A DNA stretch of 64,000 nt, taken from the NCBI RefSeq assembly GCF_004310665.1, contig NZ_SIXF01000002.1, positions 124,001 through 188,000 of the forward strand, read 5' to 3'. The number at the start of each line of letters is the position of its first letter. Within the stretch, counting starts at the first letter, position 1. This stretch comes from Pedobacter kyonggii. Its GTDB lineage: Bacteria > Bacteroidota > Bacteroidia > Sphingobacteriales > Sphingobacteriaceae. Under the pieces are notes generated by a model. That model was not told where the DNA came from, made no database searches, and saw only the letters and a list, made by a program, of their open reading frames with translations. Of the stretch, positions 48,603 to 57,383 are shown piece by piece. Both the position numbers and the translations under genes were made by a program.

Positions 48603-49331
48603 ATGATTATCTTCATTTTTTTTCTTTGCCATTGGTTTTTATCCCTGTTTAGCCAAACCTTTTTCCTTCACCGTTACTCGTCGCACAAGATGTTTAAAAT
48701 GGAGCTTTTTTGGGAGCGTTTTTTCTACCTGATATTGCTGATCTCGCAAGGCTCATCATTTTTAAACCCCAGGGCTTATGCCATCCTGCACCGGATGCAC
48801 CATGCCTATAGCGATACTGAAAAAGATCCGCACTCTCCGCATTTTTTTAAGGATGTTTTCGGGATGATGATCGCAACAAAGAACATGTATATGAATTATC
48901 TGCAATTTAAAATACAGCCTGAGCCAGCTTTTCAGGGTAATTATCCCGAATGGCCAATCGTCGATAAGATTGGCAATTCATGGGCATGGAGAATTGCATG
49001 CGGACTGTTTTATATTGGTTTTTATGTGGCTTTTGCCAACCACTGGTGGCTATATATCTTATTGCCTATCCACTTTTTGATGGGGCCTTTACATGGGGCA
49101 ATTGTAAACTGGTGCGGTCATAAATATGGTTATTCTAATCATGATAATGATGATCATAGCAAAAACTCATTACCATGGGATTTTTTATTAATGGGTGAGC
49201 TTTTTCAGAATAATCACCACAAAAAACCAAACAGTCCTAACTTTGCTACCAAATGGTGGGAATTTGATCCAACCTATCCGGTAATGAAGGTATTGCACTG
49301 GATGCGTATTATAAAAATAAGAAAGGTTTAA
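48603..49331 (+). CDS. Membrane fatty-acid (acyl-CoA/acyl-lipid) desaturase
   Basis: 242 residues, membrane protein with the three histidine boxes of the stearoyl-CoA-desaturase family: HRYSSH near residue 23, HRMHH near 62 and NNHH near 204, plus an extra conserved HKYGYSNHD segment. Introduces a double bond, most likely delta-9, into a fatty acyl chain using a di-iron centre. Short for the family because flanking helices are minimal. Independent transcription unit. Confidence 0.92.
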   Translation: MIIFIFFLCHWFLSLFSQTFFLHRYSSHKMFKMELFWERFFYLILLISQGSSFLNPRAYAILHRMHHAYSDTEKDPHSPHFFKDVFGMMIATKNMYMNYLQFKIQPEPAFQGNYPEWPIVDKIGNSWAWRIACGLFYIGFYVAFANHWWLYILLPIHFLMGPLHGAIVNWCGHKYGYSNHDNDDHSKNSLPWDFLLMGELFQNNHHKKPNSPNFATKWWEFDPTYPVMKVLHWMRIIKIRKV

Positions 49332-49409
49332 GGGCTAAAGTTGAGAGACTAAAGCACAAAGACTAAAGCGGGGGCATGCGCCAGCCACGGTAAATTCATA
49401 ATACTCACA

Positions 49410-49437
49410 TGGTCTGTGTCCTCACAGACCATTTTTT
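49410..49437. repeat. Interspersed hairpin repeat, copy 1 (also terminator-like)
   Basis: Perfect 9-bp arms TGGTCTGTG and CACAGACCA around TCCT, followed by TTTTT. The same core recurs at 63523-63540 and inverted at 63585-63606, so it is a repeat family and not only a terminator. It lies 78 bases downstream of the desaturase stop. Confidence 0.7.
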
Positions 49438-49783
49438 GTGCCCTCTTTGGTTCACCAAATAAGTGTTAACTTTTCCTGCCACGAAAGCGGAGAACGCTCA
49501 TAATTAATCTGTTAAGTTTTTCATCCTGAGCTTGTTGAGGGATAGCACAAGTTCTATTTGATAATTTTTTCACCTAGATTTCTGTGTCTTGCACAGTTTT
49601 ATCTTATTTAAACCTGACAACAGTGAAAATCCGTTTTGTTTGCGGCAGCCTTGAATATGCTGCAGGTGCTTCGTGCTTCAGCATAGCAGCACCTTAAAAA
49701 GATTGAAGCAAATGACAGGACTTTCGCAACCGATAGGAACAGGAATCTGCTTTCCAATCAAGAAGAAAATCGAATGCATTTAA

Positions 49784-49879
49784 TTGTTTTTAGCAGGTAA
49801 ATGTAGAAATGTGGAATTGATTACTCCTTTTACCGATAAAAGTGCAGTGTTTGCCGACTATTTAAATGAGTTGGGGTAA
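49784..49879 (+). pseudogene. Possible C-terminal remnant of a VOC/epimerase-like gene
   Basis: An open frame from 49784 to the stop at 49877 has no start codon of its own but reads RNVELITPFTDKSAVFADYL then NELG, the kind of C-terminal strand and helix seen in vicinal-oxygen-chelate proteins such as methylmalonyl-CoA epimerase. Too short and too isolated to be functional. Weak evidence; chance similarity is possible. Confidence 0.25.
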
Positions 49880-49948
49880 AAAGTATAGGTTATGATTGTA
49901 ACAAAACGCAATTTGCGTAGACTAATTACAAAAGACTAACTCTTTAAC

Positions 49949-52399
49949 ATGAAAAAACTTCTACTACTTACCTTCATCCTTGGATTATTTTTTACCGCGC
50001 ATGCCCAGTTTACTGGTGGCGGCTTTGGTGGAGGACCAAAAAAATCTACTGTTACCGGCCGTATTACGGCCACTATACTTGATTCATTAACTAAAAAACC
50101 AATCGATTATGCAACTGTATCGTTGGTTAATGCAAAAGATAATAAATCGGTGAATGGTGGTGTAACCGATGAAAAAGGGAAACTTACCTTGCAGAACGTA
50201 TCGCCTGATTCTTATAAGTTAATGATCGGTTTTATGGGCTACAAAACAAAATCTGTTCTGGTTACCACAACCCCGTCTAAACCAGATAATAACATTGGAA
50301 CAATTTATATCTCATCAACCGAAAATAGGCTGGCAGATGTTCAGGTTCAGGGAACAAAAGCAGTTATCGAAAATAAAATCGATAGGATGGTTTATAACGC
50401 CGAAGCCGATGGAACAAATGCTGGTGGCGATGCGACCGATGTAATGCGTAAAGTGCCGATGTTATCGGTAGATGTTGATGGTAATGTTCAGTTACGCGGT
50501 GGTGCCGTTCGTGTATTAATTAATGGTAAACCATCAGGAACTATGGCCAGCAGCGTTGCTGATGCATTGAAAATGATCCCTGCAGAGCAGATTAAAAGTG
50601 TGGAGGTAATTACCAGTCCATCTGCTAAGTACGATGCCGAAGGTTCTGGAGGTATCATCAATATTATTACTAAAAAATCTAATGCCCAAGGCGTAAGTGG
50701 AACGGTTAATGTATCTGCCGGTACCCGTCAAAATAACGGGGCTTTTAACTTAACCGCTAAAACTGGCAGATTAAGCGTAAACACAAGCTTAGGTACAAAT
50801 TTGGCTTATGCTCAAGATTCGAGAGTTCTATTCGAAAATAATACACGTACCGATACTATTGGTCAAACAACCGTCACTAATATTGTTCAGGACGGGGTTT
50901 CTAAATGGAGCCGTAAGGGGTATAATGGTGGTTTTGGTGCTGATTATGATTTTAACGCATACAATAACGTAAGTACCAATTTAAAATACAATAACTTTTC
51001 GAACGGAGGCCCTGGAAGTGCAGATTATGTTTTAAATGGTATGCCATTTAAAAATAGAAGTGATATGGATATGGGCTTTAATAATTTCGATTGGAATGTG
51101 GATTATAAACACACTACCAAAAAAGAAGGGGAAGAGTTCACTATTTCTGGTCAGTTATCTTCAGGAAGGAATACAACAGCATTCCAAAACGAGATTATTG
51201 GTAGTTCATTCCCTGCTGTAAATAATAATAATACAGGTAAAAATAAAGAATACACTATACAAACAGATTATACCTATCCATTTAACAAATCCACCACTTT
51301 GGAGGTTGGTGCAAAAGGGATTTTCAGGAACATCAATAGTGAGTTTTCTAATGATGCGAACCAAGATTTTGAATACAAACAAGATGTAGCATCGGCCTAC
51401 GGTGTAATCAGCTTTAAATTGAGTAAAAAAATAAACTTTAAAGGTGGTTTGAGGTCAGAATATACCAGTATCAATTTTAATACTGTTAAAGAGGGCATCC
51501 AAAAAAACGATTACTTTAACTTATTTCCAAGTGCAATCATTTCTCAGACACTTAAAGGGAATGCAACTTTAAAATTGAGTTATAACCGTAGGGTACAAAG
51601 ACCAAGTTTAGCTTATTTAAATCCTTTCCGTAATGAGAGCGATCAGTTTAATATCCGACAAGGAGAGCCAACATTAAGCCCTGAGTTAAGCGACAACTTT
51701 GAATTGGGTTATTCAACTTTTATTAAAGGATCTGTCATTAATGCATCAGTATTTTATCGCCGTACAGGTGGTGTAATCGAAAGTTCTATAATTCCATTAA
51801 AAGAAAACGGATTTGAAAAAACATTATCTACCTATATTAATGTGGGGGTAGCACAAACTTATGGTGCTAACGTTTTTGCCTCCTATAATCCAAAGCCAAA
51901 ATGGACTTTGATGACTAACCTTGGGGTGAATACTTATGAGGTAAGTAATACACAAACAGGTTTAAGTACGGGCACCTTTTTAAACTACAATATATTTGGC
52001 CGTTCTGCTTATGGTTTTGGTAAAGGTTACAATTTCGAATTATTTGGGGTGGTAAATTCGCCAAGGAGAACATATCAGGGTAAAACAGATGCCATGGTAT
52101 TTTATGGTGCATCGTTCAAGAAAGATATCCTGAACAAAAAAGGATCTATAGGTATTAATACTTTAAATCCATTTACCCGCGATTTGCATATTAAAACTGT
52201 AAATAATTCTGTTACTACACTTGGAAATAAAACAAGTACCCTTTATCAAAGTACCAACATTTATTACCCATTGCGTTCTTTTGGTGTTAACTTTAGTTAT
52301 TCGTTCGGTAAACTTAAATTTACGGAGAAGAAAAAAATCAAAAACGATGATGTGAAACAGGATCAGCAACAAGGAGGTATGGGGGGCGTTCAACAATAA
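49949..52399 (+). CDS. TonB-dependent receptor-like outer-membrane beta-barrel protein
   Basis: 816 residues: signal peptide (to FFTAHAQ), Gly-rich linker, carboxypeptidase-regulatory domain (about 35-115), plug (about 120-225, with MVYNAEADGTNAGGDATDVMRKVPML and VRVLINGKPSG), and an outer-membrane barrel of the OMP_b-brl_3 type. Ends with a Gln-rich tail. Not a SusC: no SusD partner and a different plug signature. Substrate unknown, possibly a metal chelate or peptide. Stands alone between two spacers with its own terminator. Confidence 0.92.
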   Translation: MKKLLLLTFILGLFFTAHAQFTGGGFGGGPKKSTVTGRITATILDSLTKKPIDYATVSLVNAKDNKSVNGGVTDEKGKLTLQNVSPDSYKLMIGFMGYKTKSVLVTTTPSKPDNNIGTIYISSTENRLADVQVQGTKAVIENKIDRMVYNAEADGTNAGGDATDVMRKVPMLSVDVDGNVQLRGGAVRVLINGKPSGTMASSVADALKMIPAEQIKSVEVITSPSAKYDAEGSGGIINIITKKSNAQGVSGTVNVSAGTRQNNGAFNLTAKTGRLSVNTSLGTNLAYAQDSRVLFENNTRTDTIGQTTVTNIVQDGVSKWSRKGYNGGFGADYDFNAYNNVSTNLKYNNFSNGGPGSADYVLNGMPFKNRSDMDMGFNNFDWNVDYKHTTKKEGEEFTISGQLSSGRNTTAFQNEIIGSSFPAVNNNNTGKNKEYTIQTDYTYPFNKSTTLEVGAKGIFRNINSEFSNDANQDFEYKQDVASAYGVISFKLSKKINFKGGLRSEYTSINFNTVKEGIQKNDYFNLFPSAIISQTLKGNATLKLSYNRRVQRPSLAYLNPFRNESDQFNIRQGEPTLSPELSDNFELGYSTFIKGSVINASVFYRRTGGVIESSIIPLKENGFEKTLSTYINVGVAQTYGANVFASYNPKPKWTLMTNLGVNTYEVSNTQTGLSTGTFLNYNIFGRSAYGFGKGYNFELFGVVNSPRRTYQGKTDAMVFYGASFKKDILNKKGSIGINTLNPFTRDLHIKTVNNSVTTLGNKTSTLYQSTNIYYPLRSFGVNFSYSFGKLKFTEKKKIKNDDVKQDQQQGGMGGVQQ

Positions 52400-52421
52400 A
52401 AACCCAATTTAATATACATTT

Positions 52422-52456
52422 AAGCCTTTTCCGATTTATTTTGGAAGGGCTTTTTT
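52422..52456 (+). terminator. Terminator of the receptor gene
   Basis: Stem AAGCCTTTTCC with GGAAGGGCTT (one wobble or bulge), AT loop, then a T-run, 22 bases after the stop. Confidence 0.83.
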
Positions 52457-52658
52457 CTTTTATATCACTATTTCTTTTCTGTAAAGCGTTAAAACTACGC
52501 TAACCAATTTTTGGCAGTAATATTTTTGCATAAAGTAAGCTTATACGGTTGTTTATGCGTTTTTTGTTGATGTTTTTTGCGCTATTTTGCAGGATGAAGG
52601 GGGTTTGTGTAAAATTTTGCACGAAATATGGCCTTATTGATCATGTTTTGTGCGTGTT

Positions 52659-52682
52659 TTTGGTTCTAAAAATGTTATATTG
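52659..52682 (+). promoter_or_regulatory. Possible Bacteroidetes-type promoter of the peptide-uptake operon
   Basis: TTTG at 52659-52662 and TATATTG at 52676-52682 loosely resemble the -33 TTTG and -7 TAnnTTTG boxes of Bacteroidota sigma-A promoters. The distance to the ATG at 52719 is plausible. The match to the -7 box is one base short. Confidence 0.3.
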
Positions 52683-52718
52683 CATATAACTAAATCCCCT
52701 AAACTAAACAATTGTGAT

Positions 52719-55700
52719 ATGAGAAAAATCTTTACCTCACTTTTTTTTCTTTTTATTTTACTGATGGGTCAATCCACAATGGCACAGGTAAAAACAATAA
52801 CAGGAAAAATAACCGCTGTTGATGACGGAGGCCCTTTGCCGGGTGCAAGTGTGAAAATTAAAGGCACCACAACAGGTACCTCTACCGATGCAAATGGTAG
52901 TTTTACCATTCAGGTGCCATCACCAAATGCAGTGCTTGTAATTAGCCTTTTGGGCTATAAAACACAAGAGATTACCGTTGGTAATAAAACTACTGTGAAT
53001 ACGGTACTCGCTTCAGATGCGCAGGAACTGCAGGAGGTAACCATCTCTACGGCTTTGGGAATTACCCGACAGGCCAAATCTTTAGGTTACGCCGCACAAT
53101 CTGTAAAATCTGAAGACCTTAATTATAATCACCAGCCTAACTTGCTCAATGCATTACAAGGTAAAATTGCAGGTGCTACAATTTCGAGCACAGGCGGTGG
53201 CCCGGGCCAGGGCGCAAGTATCCGGATCAGGGGAGTTAACTCTATTGATCCTAACATTTCTGGCGATCCTTTATATGTAATAGATGGGGTGCAAATTGAT
53301 AACTCTACTTCTACAGTTGGGGCTAATCCCGATGGAACCGCATTTGGTTCAAGAGGGGTAACCAACAGGGCTTCAGATATAAATCCAGAGGATATTGAAA
53401 CCATCAATATTTTAAAGGGAGGTGCCGCTACCGCGCTGTATGGATTAAGAGGTGCAAATGGTGTTGTGGTAATTACCACAAAAAGAGGCAAGCAGGGTGG
53501 CGTTAGTATTAATTTCAACAGTAGTTACGGCTTTGATGAAGTGTTGAAATCGCCAGATGTACAAACGGAATATACTCAAGGCGTGTTGGGTGTTTATACT
53601 AACCCTCCAGGCGGAATCGGACCGGCATGGGGCCCAACCATTGCTGAAGCGAAACTGATCGATCCGACTCACCCTGATCAATTGTTTAATAACTACGACC
53701 GTGCTTTTGGTACAGGTCAGCAAATTAAAAATTCAATTTCAGTTACCGGAGGAAGTGAGGCGATTAAATTTTTCTCTTCTGTTTCGCAGTTATACCAAAA
53801 AGGGATGATGCCAAATACCGATAACAAAAATTTCTCGGGACGTTTAAATACAGACTTTACCATCAGTCCGAAATTTAAAGCCGCTGTAAATATGAATTTC
53901 ACCAATTCTGGCGGATATACTTATAGTGCAGACCGTTTTGGCGAAAGTTTGGCTTATTGGTCGCCGCGTTATGATGTGGCAGATTATCAGAATGCAGATG
54001 GTTCGCAAAAATACTTCGGTACCAATAACCCAATCTGGGGTACAGCAAATAACAGATTTAAAGGTGATGTTAATCGGTTTATCGGTGGGGCAAGCCTAAG
54101 TTACGATCCTGCAAAGTGGCTTAATTTTTCTTATCGCTTAGGAGTAGATACGTATAATGATAACCGTGTGCGTACTGCCCGAGGACCGATGTATGCTACC
54201 GAGGCCATGTATGATAATGCCCAGGGTTTTTATGGTGAATATAATACCAAGTTTAGAACCATCAACAGCACTGTCGTTGCTACGCTTACCTCTAAACTAA
54301 CAGATAATATTACCGGGACCTTAAGGCTTGGACAAGAACTTTACGACCGTAAATCTAAAGAGATCGGTACATTGGGTAGTATTCTTGGCGTGTACAATTT
54401 CTTTAATTTAGCTAATGCAGGCGTGCTTACTCCAACACAAAACCTGAGACAAAAGAGACTGATCGGTTATTTTGGAGAAGCGACTTTTGATTACAAAAAT
54501 TACCTTTTCTTAACCGTAACCGGAAGAAATGACATCACTTCTACGCTGCCAAAAGCGAACAGATCGTTTTTCTATCCTTCAGCAAGTTTAAGTTATGTAT
54601 TTTCCGATCAATTTAAATTGCCAACTGTCATTAATCAGGCCAAGTTGCGTTTGTCTTATGCAAGGATCGGAAAGGATGCATCCGAGTATTCTACATTTAC
54701 CGGATATTCGCCTTATATTTCGCTGCCAACCGGAACAGGTGGTTTAACCATTGCTCCAAATCTTGGTAATCCCGATCTTCGTCCCGAGTTTACCAATACC
54801 TACGAGGCTGGTTTAGAGATGTCGTTCTTTAAAAATCGGTTAGGTTTCGATTTTACTTACTATTATTCATTAAGTAAAGATCAGATCATCCAAACACAGA
54901 TTTCTTCGGCAGTAGGTTATGTAACCAAATCAATCAATGCAGGCGATATCAGGAACAGGGGAGTTGAGCTGGTATTGAATGGTAAACCAATTGTATCAAA
55001 AGATTTCAGGTGGGATGTAAATGTTAATTTTTCGGCCAACAGAAACATGGTATTGAGTATGCCTAACGGAATATCAGAAATTGTTTATGGTGCCGCAAGA
55101 GGTTACGGCAATGCCGGAGTATCGATGAAACTGATCCAGGGACAGCCATATGGCAATATTTATGGCAGTTATTTTAATCGTTATTACGGAAGCACGGCAG
55201 AAGATCCGATTGTACTGGATAAAAATCTTCCATTACTGATCGGAGCAAATGGATTCCCGAGCATTTCAGGTGGCAAACAAAAATTACTGGGTAATTCGCA
55301 GCCGAACTATATCATTGGTATGGGCAATACTTTCAAATACAAAAATTTCAGTTTAAATGTATTGTTTGATGCGCGTTTAGGATTTGAGAAATACAACTGG
55401 TTAGAAGATTTTTATTCGGCCTTCGGATTGCCTGATTATACAGCAGATAGAAGAGCAGTTCGGGTGTTTGATGGAGTTTTGGCCAATGGACAACCGAACA
55501 CTAAGCCGGTTTATATGGGGCAGCGGATAGGGCCAGACGGTGTTGATTATGGTGAAGGATATTACCGCATTTACTACCGCAACGTTTCTGAACCGTTTGT
55601 AAGTGATGCCTCATGGGTACGTTTACGTTCTGCAAGTTTAACGTATAATTTGCCTCAGAACTGGTTGCCTGCTAAATCAATCAAGAATGCTTCACTATCC

Positions 55701-55853
55701 GTTACCGGAAATAATTTATGGTTATGGACGAAATATTATGGTGTAGATCCAGAATCGAGTTCTTTCGATTCGGGTAGTAATAATGATGGCTCTGCCGGAT
55801 TTACCTATCCATCTGCCCGTACAATTATGTTTACACTTAATGTTGGTTTTTAA
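52719..55853 (+). CDS. SusC/RagA TonB-linked outer-membrane transporter (peptide-type operon)
   Basis: 1044 residues from the ATG at 52719; a GTG 69 bases upstream in frame adds a non-signal-like leader and is rejected. Signal peptide (to STMAQ), carboxypeptidase-regulatory domain (ITGKITAVDDGGPLPGASVKIKG), plug (LNALQGKIAGATISS, IRIRGVNSIDP, PLYVIDGVQI) and barrel ending FTLNVGF. The partner SusD is of the SusD_2 type and the third gene is an S9 peptidase, which points to peptides and not to glycans as cargo; that is inference from context. Confidence 0.94.
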   Translation: MRKIFTSLFFLFILLMGQSTMAQVKTITGKITAVDDGGPLPGASVKIKGTTTGTSTDANGSFTIQVPSPNAVLVISLLGYKTQEITVGNKTTVNTVLASDAQELQEVTISTALGITRQAKSLGYAAQSVKSEDLNYNHQPNLLNALQGKIAGATISSTGGGPGQGASIRIRGVNSIDPNISGDPLYVIDGVQIDNSTSTVGANPDGTAFGSRGVTNRASDINPEDIETINILKGGAATALYGLRGANGVVVITTKRGKQGGVSINFNSSYGFDEVLKSPDVQTEYTQGVLGVYTNPPGGIGPAWGPTIAEAKLIDPTHPDQLFNNYDRAFGTGQQIKNSISVTGGSEAIKFFSSVSQLYQKGMMPNTDNKNFSGRLNTDFTISPKFKAAVNMNFTNSGGYTYSADRFGESLAYWSPRYDVADYQNADGSQKYFGTNNPIWGTANNRFKGDVNRFIGGASLSYDPAKWLNFSYRLGVDTYNDNRVRTARGPMYATEAMYDNAQGFYGEYNTKFRTINSTVVATLTSKLTDNITGTLRLGQELYDRKSKEIGTLGSILGVYNFFNLANAGVLTPTQNLRQKRLIGYFGEATFDYKNYLFLTVTGRNDITSTLPKANRSFFYPSASLSYVFSDQFKLPTVINQAKLRLSYARIGKDASEYSTFTGYSPYISLPTGTGGLTIAPNLGNPDLRPEFTNTYEAGLEMSFFKNRLGFDFTYYYSLSKDQIIQTQISSAVGYVTKSINAGDIRNRGVELVLNGKPIVSKDFRWDVNVNFSANRNMVLSMPNGISEIVYGAARGYGNAGVSMKLIQGQPYGNIYGSYFNRYYGSTAEDPIVLDKNLPLLIGANGFPSISGGKQKLLGNSQPNYIIGMGNTFKYKNFSLNVLFDARLGFEKYNWLEDFYSAFGLPDYTADRRAVRVFDGVLANGQPNTKPVYMGQRIGPDGVDYGEGYYRIYYRNVSEPFVSDASWVRLRSASLTYNLPQNWLPAKSIKNASLSVTGNNLWLWTKYYGVDPESSSFDSGSNNDGSAGFTYPSARTIMFTLNVGF

Positions 55854-55864
55854 ATAGAATTACG

Positions 55865-57298
55865 ATGCAAAAGATTATAAAATATACATGGTGCGCAGCT
55901 TTAATTGCAACACTAGGTTTGCAGAGTTGTAAAGACGATTATTTTGATAAGTTGTCTGATAACCCGAATCAGGTTCCCACGCCAACACTTAATGCATTGT
56001 TGGCTACGTCAACTTACAAAATCGGAAATAACAATTTCCTTATCGGAAATATTGTTGCCCCTTATGTGCAATATACCGCCAATCCTTCAGCAAATGCGGC
56101 CGGAGATACCTACCAAGCAATTGATTTTAGTACTACCTGGGATGCGCTTTATTTTGCCATGGCCGATGCTAACGAAATGAAAAAACTGGCAGTTGCACAA
56201 GGCTCAAGCGAGTATAAAGGTGTAGCCGATGTAATTATTGCCTACAACCTCACCTTGGTAAATGATTTATGGGGTGATGCTCCTTTTTCGCAAGCTTTCG
56301 ATATTAACAACCTTAGGCCAAAATACGACAAACAACAGGAGGTATATAACCAAGCCATAGTACTATTGGATGAAGCCATTGTTGAACTTGCCAAAACCAA
56401 TGCAACAGTTAAACTGGCCCCAACAAGTGATTTAATTTATGGAAAAACTCCTGCCACTGAAAGGGCAAACTGGTTAAAAATGGCTTATGGTTTAAAAGCC
56501 AGATTATTGAACAAAATAAGTAAAACAAGTTCTTATAATCCTACAGCAGTATTGGCAGCGCTGGGTAATTCCTTTACCTCAAATGCAGATGATGCTGGCA
56601 TGGCTACTTTTAGAGAGCGTAATCCATGGGCCAATGTGGCATTGTCTAATTCGCAACAATCGCTGGGTGGATGGCTTTCTGAACAGTTTATTGATGCCTT
56701 AAATGGTAAAACTTTTACAGTTTTTGATCCACGCATCGAAAAAATTACCGATAAAACCGTTAACAACATTTACATTGGAACCGTAAATGGGGCAGGTAAC
56801 AGATTGCCTGGTGCGAACACTACAAAAGATGAGTGTTATATTTCTAGTAACTCTCCATGGACCAGCAATACCGCTCCGATACTGATTGTAACTTATGCAG
56901 AGCTAAAATTTATCGAAGCTGAAGCAAATTTCGATACCGATAAAACGAAAGCCTATGCAGCTTATTTGGCCGGTATTAGCGCTAATATGGATAAACTTTT
57001 GGTTTCGACAACTGCAAGAGATGCTTATCTGGCCGATCCTGTTGTTAATGTTGGCGCTGCGGCCTTAACAAAAGATCTTATTTTTAAAGAGAAATATATT
57101 GCAACGTATTTAAATCCTGAGGCCTGGAATGATGCACGCCGTTTCGATTACAAGTACAAGGATTTCGGTATGCCAGCCAACGCTGCGCTTCCAACATTTA
57201 TCCGCCGCCTGGATTATCCACAGGGCGAACGCAGTAAAAACGGGGCAAATGTTCCGACAGATGTGGCAAGAACAACCAAACTGTGGTGGGATCAGTAA
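55865..57298 (+). CDS. SusD-like lipoprotein (SusD_2 type)
   Basis: 477 residues with lipobox LGLQSC and the KDDYFDKLSDNPNQVPTPTLNALLA start typical of the SusD/RagB-like group 2. The end (NPEAWNDARRFDYKYKDF...RRLDYPQGERSKN) is also characteristic of this subgroup. Surface-binding partner of the preceding SusC. A terminator-like hairpin follows 26 bases after its stop, before the peptidase gene. Confidence 0.93.
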   Translation: MQKIIKYTWCAALIATLGLQSCKDDYFDKLSDNPNQVPTPTLNALLATSTYKIGNNNFLIGNIVAPYVQYTANPSANAAGDTYQAIDFSTTWDALYFAMADANEMKKLAVAQGSSEYKGVADVIIAYNLTLVNDLWGDAPFSQAFDINNLRPKYDKQQEVYNQAIVLLDEAIVELAKTNATVKLAPTSDLIYGKTPATERANWLKMAYGLKARLLNKISKTSSYNPTAVLAALGNSFTSNADDAGMATFRERNPWANVALSNSQQSLGGWLSEQFIDALNGKTFTVFDPRIEKITDKTVNNIYIGTVNGAGNRLPGANTTKDECYISSNSPWTSNTAPILIVTYAELKFIEAEANFDTDKTKAYAAYLAGISANMDKLLVSTTARDAYLADPVVNVGAAALTKDLIFKEKYIATYLNPEAWNDARRFDYKYKDFGMPANAALPTFIRRLDYPQGERSKNGANVPTDVARTTKLWWDQ

Positions 57299-57323
57299 CA
57301 TTCTTATAAAAAACAATAATCAG

Positions 57324-57357
57324 AGTCCTAACTGCACATCGGTTAGGGCTTTTTTTT
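57324..57357 (+). terminator. Terminator or attenuator between susD-like gene and S9 peptidase
   Basis: Stem AGTCCTAAC with GTTAGGGCT (one wobble), 9-base loop, then eight Ts. Strong enough to separate the peptidase from susCD or to reduce its expression; only 27 bases remain to the peptidase start, so any separate promoter must overlap it. Confidence 0.85.
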
Positions 57358-57383
57358 ATAATTTATCTGCTCAATATCAAGTA

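Larger units (their letters stand above)
49332..49948. other. Spacer with repeat hairpin and decayed sequence
   Basis: 617 bases without an intact gene. It contains the TGGTCTGTG/CACAGACCA hairpin (49410-49431), several repeat-like palindromic stretches (for example around 49660-49695, with GCTGCAGGTGC and GCTTCAGCATAGCAGCACC), and the possible gene remnant at 49784-49879. The right end is the promoter region of the receptor gene at 49949. Confidence 0.5.

Noticed and set aside
57129-57383. 85-residue N-terminal extension of the S9 peptidase
   Set aside because: It overlaps the susD-like gene and crosses a terminator; the signal peptide at 57384 is clear.
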